From IMG/VR virus record IMGVR_UViG_3300029911_000077, positions 1 to 40,880 of that record: a stretch of 40,880 bases of DNA. One strand, given 5' to 3'. The stretch comes from a virus. Below are positions 1 through 6,487 of the stretch, in pieces (the stretch's first letter is position 1; each line of letters opens with the position of its first letter). A program made the translations under genes and the position numbers. The notes beneath the pieces are model-generated. The model had not been told where the DNA came from. It saw only the letters and a program-made list of their open reading frames with translations, and made no database searches.

Positions 1-1
1 C

Positions 2-688
2 GCCAGTGACGCTCGTGACGCCAGTGCCGCCCTACATCGTTTCGCGAAATGGTGCATCGCGCGTCAATATTGGTGGGATTGGGATTTATCGTTGATAAGC
101 GAAATAAACGCCGGGGCTCATCAAATAAAAGAAAATCGCGTTATTGCGTGGTCTGATCCTATCTATGACGCTTTCTTGTCAGGGGCGTCTTTTCTATTTT
201 GGACAGACAAGACGCTATATTGGGTTGCAAAACCGGATATTAAAACCGAAATTGTCAACGGCTCGCGACGTCTACATTGCGAGGACGGCCCCGCCGCTGA
301 TTTTGACAGTGAACCATTGTATTTTTGGCATGGAAACCTCGTTCCGAAACATTGGATCGAGGCCAAGAATGATCTGACCGCCGATGAGATATTCAAGGAA
401 GACAACGCCGAGATCCGACGCGCTGGTTGCGAAATCATCGGATGGGATCGCGTGCTGTCTGGCATTGACGCGAAAATAGTTGACACGGACGGAGACCCAA
501 TGATCGGCACGTTGTATCGAGGTCAAATACCCGGCGCGGTCGAATGCGGGTTCTTGAAAGTCTTGTGCGGGACAGGTCGTGAGTTCGTCATACCGGTATC
601 GCCCGAGATTAATACCGCGATCAAAGCGCAAGCGTGGGTGCAAAATGTTTCCTTTGAGAAGTGGATGCGCCCGGAGGTTCGCGGATGA
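2..688 (+). CDS. DUF6745-like protein, 5'-truncated by window edge
   Basis: The frame is open from the first bases of the window, so the true start lies to the left; the TTG at 92 is only an internal candidate. The first codons encode an Ala/Ser/Asp-rich tract from a degenerate 9-base repeat (gccagtgac-type), then a Trp-rich stretch. Further in are features I associate with DUF6745: a FWTDKTLYWVAKP-type segment, RRLHCEDGPAADFDSEPLYFWHG, an E-x-N-AEIRR segment and a GTLYR motif near the C-terminus. Such proteins occur in phages and GC-rich bacteria and have no established function. The gene is visibly less GC-rich than the late genes. Its stop overlaps the next start (ATGA). The family call is from memory of the motif pattern; the truncation is seen directly. 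Confidence 0.75.
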   Translation, partial: ASDARDASAALHRFAKWCIARQYWWDWDLSLISEINAGAHQIKENRVIAWSDPIYDAFLSGASFLFWTDKTLYWVAKPDIKTEIVNGSRRLHCEDGPAADFDSEPLYFWHGNLVPKHWIEAKNDLTADEIFKEDNAEIRRAGCEIIGWDRVLSGIDAKIVDTDGDPMIGTLYRGQIPGAVECGFLKVLCGTGREFVIPVSPEINTAIKAQAWVQNVSFEKWMRPEVRG

Positions 689-1080
689 CCATCGACACAA
701 GCACGGAAGCGGTGAAGGCGCAGGCGCAATTCTACCGCGAATATGGATTCCCCAAGGCCTCCGACCTTATTGACGCTCTAGTAGCGGAGAGGGATGACGC
801 AGAGCGTGCGATGACGCTAGGCGGCAATGCCGGGCGAGCCACGATGGAGGCGTTGCTATCCGCTCAATCTGACCTCGCCGCCCTCCGCGCGGAGAATGAG
901 GTTTTGAAGCGGGCGTTGGAGCCGTTCGCGAAAGTGGCGGAATGCGACATAGGCAAGGACGAAGGCGACGATGAACAGTTCATGCCTTTCCGATCGGGCC
1001 ATAACCGAGCGCCGAAGCTGCTCGTCGGCGATCTTCGCGCCGCCAAAGCCGCTCTCTCCACCAAGGAGCCGAACCTATAA
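685..1080 (+). CDS. Hypothetical coiled-coil phage protein, Ea22-like C-terminal half
   Basis: The start is ATG at 685, chosen because GGAGG lies 8 bases upstream and the codon overlaps the preceding stop (ATGA); a longer GTG start at 661 is possible but less supported. The product is about 131 residues, acidic and mostly helical. A leucine-heptad segment (AALRAENEVLKRALEPFAKVAE) in the middle resembles the 'leucine heptad then ALEPFAK' signature of Ead/Ea22-type early phage proteins. It is translationally coupled to its neighbours in a short plus-strand cluster that converges on the late genes. Function is unknown; it is probably an accessory protein rather than a structural one. Confidence 0.7.
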   Translation: MTIDTSTEAVKAQAQFYREYGFPKASDLIDALVAERDDAERAMTLGGNAGRATMEALLSAQSDLAALRAENEVLKRALEPFAKVAECDIGKDEGDDEQFMPFRSGHNRAPKLLVGDLRAAKAALSTKEPNL

Positions 1081-1097
1081 CCGATCCCCGCCCTGCG

Positions 1098-1358
1098 GTG
1101 GAGAAGGCGGCAAAGGAGATAGGCGCAGTCTATCCAAGGCTACCATTCAAGATTTCCCTCGCCAAGGCCGAGATCGATACCGAGGCCCTTCTCAAAGATT
1201 GGTTCGAATCCCACCCCGACCAAACAGATAACTATTGCTTCCTCTCACGCGACTTCATCGCCAGCCTAACCCATTTGCTCGAACCCGTCGAATGCTGGGA
1301 GTTTCACGTTGACGAATATAACCCGGCCGGAGGAAACTACGTCACACGGATGGGCTAG
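1098..1358 (+). CDS. Hypothetical small phage protein with ambiguous start
   Basis: The product is about 86 residues if translation begins at the first canonical start, GTG 1098. That GTG has no Shine-Dalgarno sequence. A good AAGGAG (1063-1068) instead sits 8 bases before an in-frame ATA at 1077, which overlaps the previous stop in the way ATGA junctions do, so a 93-residue product with an ATA start is possible. I do not recognise the protein. It is mixed alpha/beta in composition, with aromatic residues at the C-terminus and no signal peptide or membrane segment. It is the last gene of the plus-strand cluster and ends 15 bases before the end of the opposing late cluster. Confidence 0.6.
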   Translation: MEKAAKEIGAVYPRLPFKISLAKAEIDTEALLKDWFESHPDQTDNYCFLSRDFIASLTHLLEPVECWEFHVDEYNPAGGNYVTRMG

Positions 1359-1369
1359 GCCATCGTCGG

Positions 1370-1394
1370 CGCGCTACTCGAACCCCATAGCGCG
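1370..1394. terminator. Short inverted repeat at the convergent gene junction
   Basis: CGCGCTA at 1370-1376 is repeated inverted as TAGCGCG at 1388-1394 with an 11-base loop, exactly where the two opposing transcription units end. There is no T-run on either side, so it is not a classical intrinsic terminator. The stem is short and lies within the last codons of the minus-strand gene. It may act as a weak bidirectional terminator or be chance. Confidence 0.25.
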
Positions 1395-1511
1395 TAAGAC
1401 CCCGTAGCATACCAGTGACGCGACGATCACAGCCTCAACAAAGCTGATGGTCGCCGCTAATCCGTCCGGGCTCCTGCATTGCGTCGCCAGAATGATCGCC
1501 ATTTTGAGCAT
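1374..1511 (-). CDS. Tiny membrane protein at end of late cluster
   Basis: This 45-residue frame starts with ATG at 1511, directly after the TAA of the upstream gene (TAAATG), and stops with TAG at 1374. It has one clear hydrophobic segment (TISFVEAVIVASLVCYGVL) flanked by polar ends, so it is probably a single-pass inner-membrane protein. It is the last member of a run of tiny membrane proteins downstream of the endolysin, which makes a lysis or superinfection-related role possible, but no family is recognised. Support comes from the immediate stop/start junction and the membrane segment, not homology. Confidence 0.5.
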   Translation of the reverse strand: MLKMAIILATQCRSPDGLAATISFVEAVIVASLVCYGVLRAMGFE

Positions 1512-1772
1512 TTACGTGCCCCATAGCATCGATAAAAGCATAGCGAATTTACCTCGCGCCGCCAATATGATCGCCACCACGATGCCAATTATCCAGACGC
1601 CTGGACGAAGAAGTCGGCCGATGAACCCTAGCGCGGCAAGTCCTCGCCAAGCCGTGATCATCTCGCGAAGCGTGGCGACCTCTTCCGTCGTGAAGATATG
1701 AATGCTCTGGTCGTCCAACAGTTCCTTGAGCTTGGAAAGAGCGGCTGTTTCGGCGGCGTCGAATCCTGGCAT
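1512..1772 (-). CDS. Small membrane protein, holin-candidate
   Basis: About 86 residues from ATG 1772; a GAGG lies 11 bases upstream, slightly far. The N-terminal half is an amphipathic helix (LSKLKELLDDQSIHIFTTEE then VATLREMI) and the C-terminal third is one strong hydrophobic segment (VWIIGIVVAIILAARG), followed by a short basic tail. This arrangement, a helical cytosolic region then one or two membrane helices, resembles small phage holin-like proteins of the type '(E)xVxxLRxMI ... membrane segment'. It lies in the cluster downstream of the endolysin. Holin or lysis accessory protein is a positional inference. Confidence 0.6.
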   Translation of the reverse strand: MPGFDAAETAALSKLKELLDDQSIHIFTTEEVATLREMITAWRGLAALGFIGRLLRPGVWIIGIVVAIILAARGKFAMLLSMLWGT

Positions 1773-1816
1773 GACGGGTTGATCCTCGTTCTTAATTCGC
1801 CCTGCGATAGTCCATC

Positions 1817-2035
1817 CTAGCCCGCCGTGGCGAAACAAACGATACCACCCCACCAGAAATGGCAGGCGAGAAACCCGGCGACAAACCCGGCGATGAAGGG
1901 CAGCGGAGGCCACGCCTTGGTCGTGTCCCAGACTGTCCTCGATAGCGTCGCGCGTCCCGTTTTGATCGCGAACGCCTCAAATACGCCGAAGCTCGCGGCG
2001 ATGAGAAGAACCCAAAACCACCAAAATAATTCCAT
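1817..2035 (-). CDS. Small two-segment membrane protein
   Basis: 72 residues. The ATG at 2035 overlaps the stop of the upstream gene (TGATG), so it is translationally coupled. There are two hydrophobic segments, a Trp/Phe-rich one at the N-terminus (ELFWWFWVLLIAASFGVFEAF) and one near the C-terminus (PFIAGFVAGFLACHFWWGG), separated by a short basic loop. No family is recognised. With its neighbours it forms a string of tiny membrane proteins after the endolysin; one or more of these may be holin, antiholin or spanin subunits, or superinfection-exclusion peptides. Confidence 0.65.
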   Translation of the reverse strand: MELFWWFWVLLIAASFGVFEAFAIKTGRATLSRTVWDTTKAWPPLPFIAGFVAGFLACHFWWGGIVCFATAG

Positions 2036-2181
2036 CAGACAACTCCGAGGCGAATGCGCACATGTGCGATTATCCAGAACGCCGCCCACCCGGTCAATCC
2101 GACGACCGCGATGCCTAGGCAGGTGCAGAATATTAGAAACATTCCGAATGCGTTGAAAGCGTCTTGGAAGAGTCGCCGCAT
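2035..2181 (-). CDS. Tiny single-pass membrane protein
   Basis: 48 residues from ATG 2181, which overlaps the stop of the upstream gene (TGATG). After a short amphipathic N-terminus (MRRLFQDAFNAFG) comes one long hydrophobic segment (FLIFCTCLGIAVVGLTGWAA) and a basic tail. It is a member of the coupled small membrane protein run. I do not recognise a family; its size and topology would fit a pinholin-type or regulatory peptide, but nothing in the sequence proves that. Confidence 0.6.
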   Translation of the reverse strand: MRRLFQDAFNAFGMFLIFCTCLGIAVVGLTGWAAFWIIAHVRIRLGVV

Positions 2182-2408
2182 CACCGCCCCCGATGTTTTT
2201 TGAAATCGACGGCGACGTTCGCGCCGTCGCCGATTACATTGAGGATGGCGCTCGGCGTGAACGTCCGGGTCGCTAGCATACATCCCAGGTCGATCACGCC
2301 GACCGCCACGTCGGTCGGTAGGAAGCCCTGCAGCTGGCCGCCAAGCGCGTCGACCGGGGCGTTAATAGCCACGCACGCCGCGACGACGGCTAGCAGGTGG
2401 ACCGCCAT
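2181..2408 (-). CDS. Small membrane or exported protein
   Basis: 75 residues. The ATG at 2408 overlaps the TAA of the upstream gene (TAATG). A hydrophobic N-terminus (VHLLAVVAACVAINAPVDAL) could be a signal peptide or membrane anchor; a second moderately hydrophobic stretch lies in the middle and the tail is basic. It is coupled to both neighbours in the downstream lysis-side cluster. No family recognised. Confidence 0.6.
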   Translation of the reverse strand: MAVHLLAVVAACVAINAPVDALGGQLQGFLPTDVAVGVIDLGCMLATRTFTPSAILNVIGDGANVAVDFKKHRGR

Positions 2409-2746
2409 TAGCCGCCCGAGTTGATGAGCTGCTCGATTTCAAGAACCGTCTGCACGATGTTGGTTCCCGGCGCGGGATTGATAAGTGTCATTGCGAGCGC
2501 CGCCGCGTCGGAAGGTTCGCCCTGCTCGGTCGCCAATTTGGCCGCGAGCGTGGATAGGATTTGCGGATTGGTCGAAAATTGCAGAATCTGTTTGCAGATC
2601 GCGAGTTCGTCGGACAGATTAGGGTTGGCCGCGTTGCCGATCGAGTTGATGATCGAGGTCGCGCTCGCTCCGGTAATGCCGAGACTGGTTAGCGTCGAGG
2701 TGACGCCGGACAGCGCGGAGGAGACGTTAGCCCAATTGAAAGACAT
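2408..2746 (-). CDS. Hypothetical protein, 112 aa
   Basis: Starts at ATG 2746 with AAGGA 9 bases upstream. The sequence is rich in Ser, Thr, Ala, Leu and Asn, mostly helical, with no convincing signal peptide or membrane segment. It reads as short helical segments joined by Asn/Gly turns. It lies between the holin-like gene and the tiny membrane protein string. No motif was recognised, so function is unknown. The Shine-Dalgarno sequence, the length and the coupled downstream start support it as a real gene. Confidence 0.65.
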   Translation of the reverse strand: MSFNWANVSSALSGVTSTLTSLGITGASATSIINSIGNAANPNLSDELAICKQILQFSTNPQILSTLAAKLATEQGEPSDAAALAMTLINPAPGTNIVQTVLEIEQLINSGG

Positions 2747-2858
2747 TATGTGGTTTCCTTATGTGAGGTTTCTAGGGATGAATCCGACCGGCTCGGCGTC
2801 AACGTGGGTCGCGTCCCACGGGAGATGTCGGAACCGGGCGAAAGGGGTTCGAGGGTGA
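2747..2858. other. Intergenic stretch with small hairpin
   Basis: No credible gene is seen here. It contains a 6-bp perfect hairpin, CGTGGG at 2803-2808 and CCCACG at 2815-2820 with a 6-base loop, and the Shine-Dalgarno sequence of the downstream gene. There is no T-run after the hairpin on the minus strand, so termination is not well supported. Confidence 0.35.
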
Positions 2859-3044
2859 TTATTTGCTCGGGATGACGGTTCCCGGCTTGTTGGTGATGGC
2901 GGACCATACCGCAACACCAGCCGTCGCCACGGCCGTGGCGATGATGGTGTCCTGATCCGATGTGCCAAAACCGTAGTGCGTGGCGACGGCGACTATACCA
3001 GGGATAATAGCCCTGATAATCCCGGTGATTTGGTCAACGTTCAT
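2859..3044 (-). CDS. Holin-like small membrane protein
   Basis: 61 residues from ATG 3044, with AAAAGGA 6 bases upstream. It opens with NVDQITGIIRAIIPGIVAVA, a hydrophobic segment, followed by a short turn and a second segment (TIIATAVATAGVAVWSAI) and a basic tail. I associate this pattern (short N-terminus, 'VDQITGIIRAI-P', two membrane helices, about 60 residues) with small phage holin-like proteins found beside endolysins. It lies just downstream of the GH108 endolysin, separated only by a strong inverted repeat. It would form membrane lesions that release or activate the endolysin. Membership in a specific holin family is not proven. Confidence 0.65.
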   Translation of the reverse strand: MNVDQITGIIRAIIPGIVAVATHYGFGTSDQDTIIATAVATAGVAVWSAITNKPGTVIPSK

Positions 3045-3058
3045 GGCATGTCCTTTTG

Positions 3059-3108
3059 TGACGTTCGTCGAGTGCGGGGGCCACCGCGGCGCGCCTCGAC
3101 GAACGTCA
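3059..3108. repeat. Perfect 14-bp inverted repeat between endolysin and holin genes
   Basis: TGACGTTCGTCGAG at 3059-3072 is followed after 22 bases by its exact reverse complement at 3095-3108. On the transcribed (minus) strand the 3' arm ends about six bases before the AAAAGGA ribosome-binding site of the holin-like gene. The loop is GC-rich and contains its own GCGG/CCGC pairing. There is no U-run after it, so a simple intrinsic terminator is unlikely; an RNA structure affecting holin translation or transcript processing, or a protein-binding palindrome, are alternatives. Confidence 0.75.
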
Positions 3109-3138
3109 GGCAGGCCCGCGCGTCGCGGTGTTCGTATT

Positions 3139-3678
3139 TCATGTCGCGGATCTAGCCGCCGCGTTCATCGCGAGCGACTTTGCGTGGATGCCATTGAGCC
3201 GGTTTGTCCAGCCGGTCCCGAAATACCTCCACGTCGTGAGCCGCTGAAAAAACGACAGCCGCGCGGCGCATAGGCTGTTGATGAGATTAGGCGAGTTCGC
3301 GAAAGGCTTTAGAGCCGCCAGCGTCATCACGCCGAACTGTCCATCGTCGGCGACGCCGAGTTGACGCTGCAAATATTTGATCGCCGTCACTGGCCCGGAG
3401 CCCCAGCCGAAATCAACCATCACGAGATCGAGCCCGGCGTAGAGATCATCGCCGCGCACCGCGTCCCAGAATTGGGCGCGGTAGATCGCCTGGATATCGG
3501 CGTCGGAGGCGTCACGCACCGCAGCGTCGGGGCGGCCGTGGTGGATGAGCCACGCTGAATAGACGGCCTGGGTGACTCCCTTGAGCGTCGCGCCGCCGGG
3601 GTCGTGCGGGTTGTCGACATAGCCTCCCTCGAAACTTTCGGTTTCGGCGAAGCAGGCGAGAAAATTGGCGGCGCTCAT
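3139..3678 (-). CDS. Endolysin, GH108-type peptidoglycan hydrolase
   Basis: 179 residues from ATG 3678, with AAAGGA 8 bases upstream. The N-terminal half carries the glycoside hydrolase 108 signature: Glu17 in FEGGYV followed by DNPHDPGGATLKGVT, and an FWDAVRGDDL segment. The C-terminal half (about 100-170) has the QRQLGVADDGQFG then TLAAL pattern of the PG_binding_3 domain that follows GH108 in these lysins. Length matches the family (about 170-190). It cleaves the peptidoglycan glycan backbone during host lysis. There is no signal peptide, so it needs a holin or another export route; a holin-like gene is next. This is one of the most secure calls in the window. Confidence 0.92.
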   Translation of the reverse strand: MSAANFLACFAETESFEGGYVDNPHDPGGATLKGVTQAVYSAWLIHHGRPDAAVRDASDADIQAIYRAQFWDAVRGDDLYAGLDLVMVDFGWGSGPVTAIKYLQRQLGVADDGQFGVMTLAALKPFANSPNLINSLCAARLSFFQRLTTWRYFGTGWTNRLNGIHAKSLAMNAAARSAT

Positions 3679-3700
3679 TTGCGGAATCCTTTCACATACA

Positions 3701-4099
3701 TCACGATGGGTCGCTCAGGCGGCGGAACTTCCCCGCTTTGATGTCGTCGAAAATGGCCTTGACGCCGGGTACGACGCCGAGCCGCTCGCACGTCATTACA
3801 CCGTCGACAAAGACGACTGCGCCAACGAGGTCCGGGTCGCCGACGTGTTTGACGAGGGCCGCTTTGTCGCCGTAGGGAACATCCTGTGAAACAGGCGGCG
3901 AAAGCATATATAGCGCCCGTGCGAATTGGAATTGCTCGGGCGTCAGCCATTCCGCCGAGCCGTCCGCAATCGACGCCTGTAAATGGTCGACGTCAAGCAT
4001 CTGACATCGGGGCGGCGCATCGGCCGCTCGCGCATTCTCGACAGAGGAGAACCCGGCGAACACGCAAGCGAGCGCGGCGAGAAAGACGAGACTGGGCAT
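3701..4099 (-). CDS. Exported hypothetical protein
   Basis: 132 residues from ATG 4099, with AAAGGA 6 bases upstream. The N-terminus is a Sec signal peptide (PSLVFLAALACVFAGFSSV, then ARA before the predicted cut at ARA|AD). The mature part is about 105 residues, mixed alpha/beta, with two cysteines (one soon after the cut, one in the MTCERLG segment) that could pair in the periplasm. No catalytic motif or family was recognised. It lies between the endolysin and another exported protein; a periplasmic role during late infection is plausible but unproven. Confidence 0.65.
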   Translation of the reverse strand: MPSLVFLAALACVFAGFSSVENARAADAPPRCQMLDVDHLQASIADGSAEWLTPEQFQFARALYMLSPPVSQDVPYGDKAALVKHVGDPDLVGAVVFVDGVMTCERLGVVPGVKAIFDDIKAGKFRRLSDPS

Positions 4100-4115
4100 G
4101 TGCAGTCCTTTCAGG

Positions 4116-4538
4116 TCAGATGCAGCTAGGGACGCCGAGAGCTATAGCTTCACGGCCGGTCATATAGGTGAATGTCAATTGATCTAACGCGTGATGCGCG
4201 CGGACCCATCGGCCTATGCCCGGATGCGGCCAGAGGTATGTCGCCAGCACCCAGTTTGATGCTGGCCGGTAGGGAGGGCCACCCGGGCGTTGAACACCCG
4301 CGTGGAAGGCGAGCGTGGCGTCAGGGTAGATGCATACATGCGTTGACCCGAGCTTCATCGTGCAGGCGGATTCGCAGAGCCCCGAGATTGCCACGCGTTC
4401 ATTAAATATCCAGAAGTGATCGTAGTCTATGAGATAGCCGCCGGGGTCCACCTGGGCGAAGGCCGACGCGACGCCGAGCCAAAACAGCGCGCAAAACGCG
4501 ACGACGATAGGCCAGACGAGGGCGTTGAGCCAATTCAC
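4116..4538 (-). CDS. Exported protein resembling ClpP/crotonase-fold periplasmic proteins
   Basis: The start is GTG 4538, overlapping the upstream stop (GTGA), because it places a clean signal peptide at the N-terminus (hydrophobic residues 4-24, cut near AFA|Q at 28). The mature protein has GLCESACTMKLG with Ser57 and a downstream LAFHAG with His79. This 'G-x-C-x-SAC ... FHA' arrangement resembles COG3904-type predicted periplasmic proteins of the ClpP/crotonase fold, where Ser and His correspond to the nucleophile and base. Four cysteines are present. Substrate and activity are unknown. Carriage by a phage in its fibre/lysis region is unusual and may mean acquisition from an alphaproteobacterial host. 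Family call is moderate. Confidence 0.55.
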   Translation of the reverse strand: MNWLNALVWPIVVAFCALFWLGVASAFAQVDPGGYLIDYDHFWIFNERVAISGLCESACTMKLGSTHVCIYPDATLAFHAGVQRPGGPPYRPASNWVLATYLWPHPGIGRWVRAHHALDQLTFTYMTGREAIALGVPSCI

Positions 4539-4966
4539 GCAATATTTCCTATGTTGGAGAGATAGGTCGGCGCATGAGTTACGCCCGCGTCCGTGCTCCA
4601 ATAGGACGCGGAGCCGTCAGCGAGAGTGACCAGCGTGTAGATGGTCAGGGTTGCGGGGATGGTCATCAGCCCGCGCGCCACAGGGTTGAGCCCGTTGATC
4701 CGCAACCGGGTCCAGAAACCAGGAACCGCCGCCATGGTTGGGATGGTGTCGCCATTGGCGTCAGTTGTCGTTGCGCCAGTTGGTTCTTGATGCACGCCCA
4801 CGACGTTGAGGAAATAGCTCGCCATCGGATTTGGGTCGCCGGGAATGAGCCCCTGACTGACAAAGCCTGCCTGCACCTGGCCGCTGGCCGCACGGTAGAA
4901 GCCCATTGTCGTGGCGGCGGCGATCAGCGTGGGGAGGTCGGTAGAGTCGATGAGGAAGTCGGTCAT
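4535..4966 (-). CDS. Small fibre-associated virion-like protein
   Basis: 143 residues; ATG 4966 overlaps the upstream TAA (TAATG). There is no signal peptide, in contrast with its neighbours. The N-terminus is helical and acidic (DFLIDSTDLPTLIAAATTMG), the remainder beta-rich with LTIYTLVTLADGSASYWSTD-like strands. The coupling to the preceding fibre-like gene suggests a fibre accessory, chaperone or tip protein. No specific family recognised. Confidence 0.6.
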   Translation of the reverse strand: MTDFLIDSTDLPTLIAAATTMGFYRAASGQVQAGFVSQGLIPGDPNPMASYFLNVVGVHQEPTGATTTDANGDTIPTMAAVPGFWTRLRINGLNPVARGLMTIPATLTIYTLVTLADGSASYWSTDAGVTHAPTYLSNIGNIA

Positions 4967-6483
4967 TATTGTGGGCTCATGACAAAGAGACTATAGTAAG
5001 AAATAGATTTAATATGCGCATCCCAGAAAGCCGATGACCCGCTAGTTGATCCGAGATAGAAAGGCGATGTCGGCGTGCGGGTATTTGTATCCGTAGTTTT
5101 TGTGCCGTTCAGATCAATGATGCCTGCCGATGCTTTCCACGATAGCCCCGTATCGTTCGCCCCGGTCCATGTGGCCGTATTGCTGGAACTGAGAACCGAA
5201 GCAAGCGCGGTCGTAGCGTTGTTTCCCGCTGTCTTTCCGAGCATAACAGCGCCGTTCGCACTTACAAGCGTGGAGGCAGTCGAAGCAATACCGTCAGGCG
5301 TATTGATGACGAGCGCCCCGCCCGCCCCCTGCAACGCCACCAACGCCGGCCCAATGATCTGCACCACGTCCGCCGCGCGGGTGACGGCGCTTGCGGCGGT
5401 TGGGATCGCGCTCGTAGCAAACGCGCCCAATTCGACTTGCGGATATGTCATCGTGCCGAGGGACGTGACGGTCACAACGAGCGAGGTCGTCGAGGTCGTT
5501 CCGGTGTAAGTCGTGCGTGTTGGATAGGCGCTGCCGGTCATAACCTGCGTCAGCGCACCGGACAGCGTAAGGACGCCCGTGCCGTAGAAACTGACCGAGT
5601 AGGCCGAACCGCTGGCGACAGTGATCGTCTGCGTGGCGGGGGCGTTGCTGTTGAGGAACAGGTTCGTCCTACTCTCTTCGATCCGCAGCCCTAGCGGCGC
5701 GAGCGTGGTGGGGCTGTAGTCGAAAGCAGGTCCGAAAAAGGATGCGCTGGTCGTAGCGACCTGATCTTGAGCGCGGGGGGCTGTTTCGTAGGTGACGGCG
5801 GAAAGGGTGACGCCGCCCACATACATCGTCGAGTTGGCTACTCCATCTGGTCGCAGCCATGGATAAATTTGTGTGACCGTCGTTTTGAATGCAATATAGA
5901 TCTTAAACAAGCCCCCGCCCAACGAGATCGAACCATATGTTAAGTTGGAATACCCACCTATTGCAGCCGGTGCAGACGCCCCGCCAGTCGTGGCGTTGAA
6001 AGTCACCAATGCATAATCTGCCCCGTCCGTGAACGCGATAAGTGTGGTTGAAGCGGAAGTGCCGGCGGACATGTACGTGGAAAGAATATAATTCCCGCTT
6101 TGAACGCTAATTGGGTTGACTGCTTGAATCTGGGCAGTGCCACCATAACCCGTAACCTGCCAGAGATTGCCCGCTGGTGACGAAACAGCCGAAGCAGAAA
6201 CGATTTCGCTAGGCCCCTGCCACCCGAGGGTGTTGCTTAAAGCGTTGCTATACAACGCCAAATTATTCGGCGCATACGTAATCGCCCCCGTCGCGCCGGT
6301 GATCGTCCGCAGCGACGGGCCGCTGTAGGTGTAGTTCGCGGGGTCGAGAGCGCCGCCGAGAAAGTTTGTGTATACGGTCGGCTTTACGCCGCCGCTAAAC
6401 AGCAACAGTTCCTGCCCCGGCGTCGCAGCAATCGCCCCCGCCGCAACCAGCATAGCCCCAATAAAAGCGATCAGTCCCCGCAT
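4966..6483 (-). CDS. Tail-fibre/spike-like protein with signal peptide
   Basis: 505 residues from ATG 6483, five bases after the upstream stop. The first 20 residues form a signal-like sequence (GLIAFIGAMLVAAGAIA then ATP). The body is Ser/Thr/Gly-rich and beta-stranded. Residues roughly 235-340 contain a pattern common in phage head-spike or tail-fibre proteins: FDYSPTTLAPLGLRIEESRTN, then a QVELGAF segment and AVTRAADVVQI. The C-terminal part (about 350-505) looks like a LamG/concanavalin-type jelly roll. It probably binds host glycans, either on the virion or on the cell. The signal peptide is odd for a cytoplasmically assembled virion part. Confidence 0.7.
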   Translation of the reverse strand: MRGLIAFIGAMLVAAGAIAATPGQELLLFSGGVKPTVYTNFLGGALDPANYTYSGPSLRTITGATGAITYAPNNLALYSNALSNTLGWQGPSEIVSASAVSSPAGNLWQVTGYGGTAQIQAVNPISVQSGNYILSTYMSAGTSASTTLIAFTDGADYALVTFNATTGGASAPAAIGGYSNLTYGSISLGGGLFKIYIAFKTTVTQIYPWLRPDGVANSTMYVGGVTLSAVTYETAPRAQDQVATTSASFFGPAFDYSPTTLAPLGLRIEESRTNLFLNSNAPATQTITVASGSAYSVSFYGTGVLTLSGALTQVMTGSAYPTRTTYTGTTSTTSLVVTVTSLGTMTYPQVELGAFATSAIPTAASAVTRAADVVQIIGPALVALQGAGGALVINTPDGIASTASTLVSANGAVMLGKTAGNNATTALASVLSSSNTATWTGANDTGLSWKASAGIIDLNGTKTTDTNTRTPTSPFYLGSTSGSSAFWDAHIKSISYYSLFVMSPQ

Positions 6484-6487
6484 CGTC

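Noticed and set aside
2759-2968. 69-codon minus-strand frame overlapping the holin-like gene
   Set aside because: Arg/Pro/Ser-rich shadow of the holin-like gene and the intergenic region, with no start signal.
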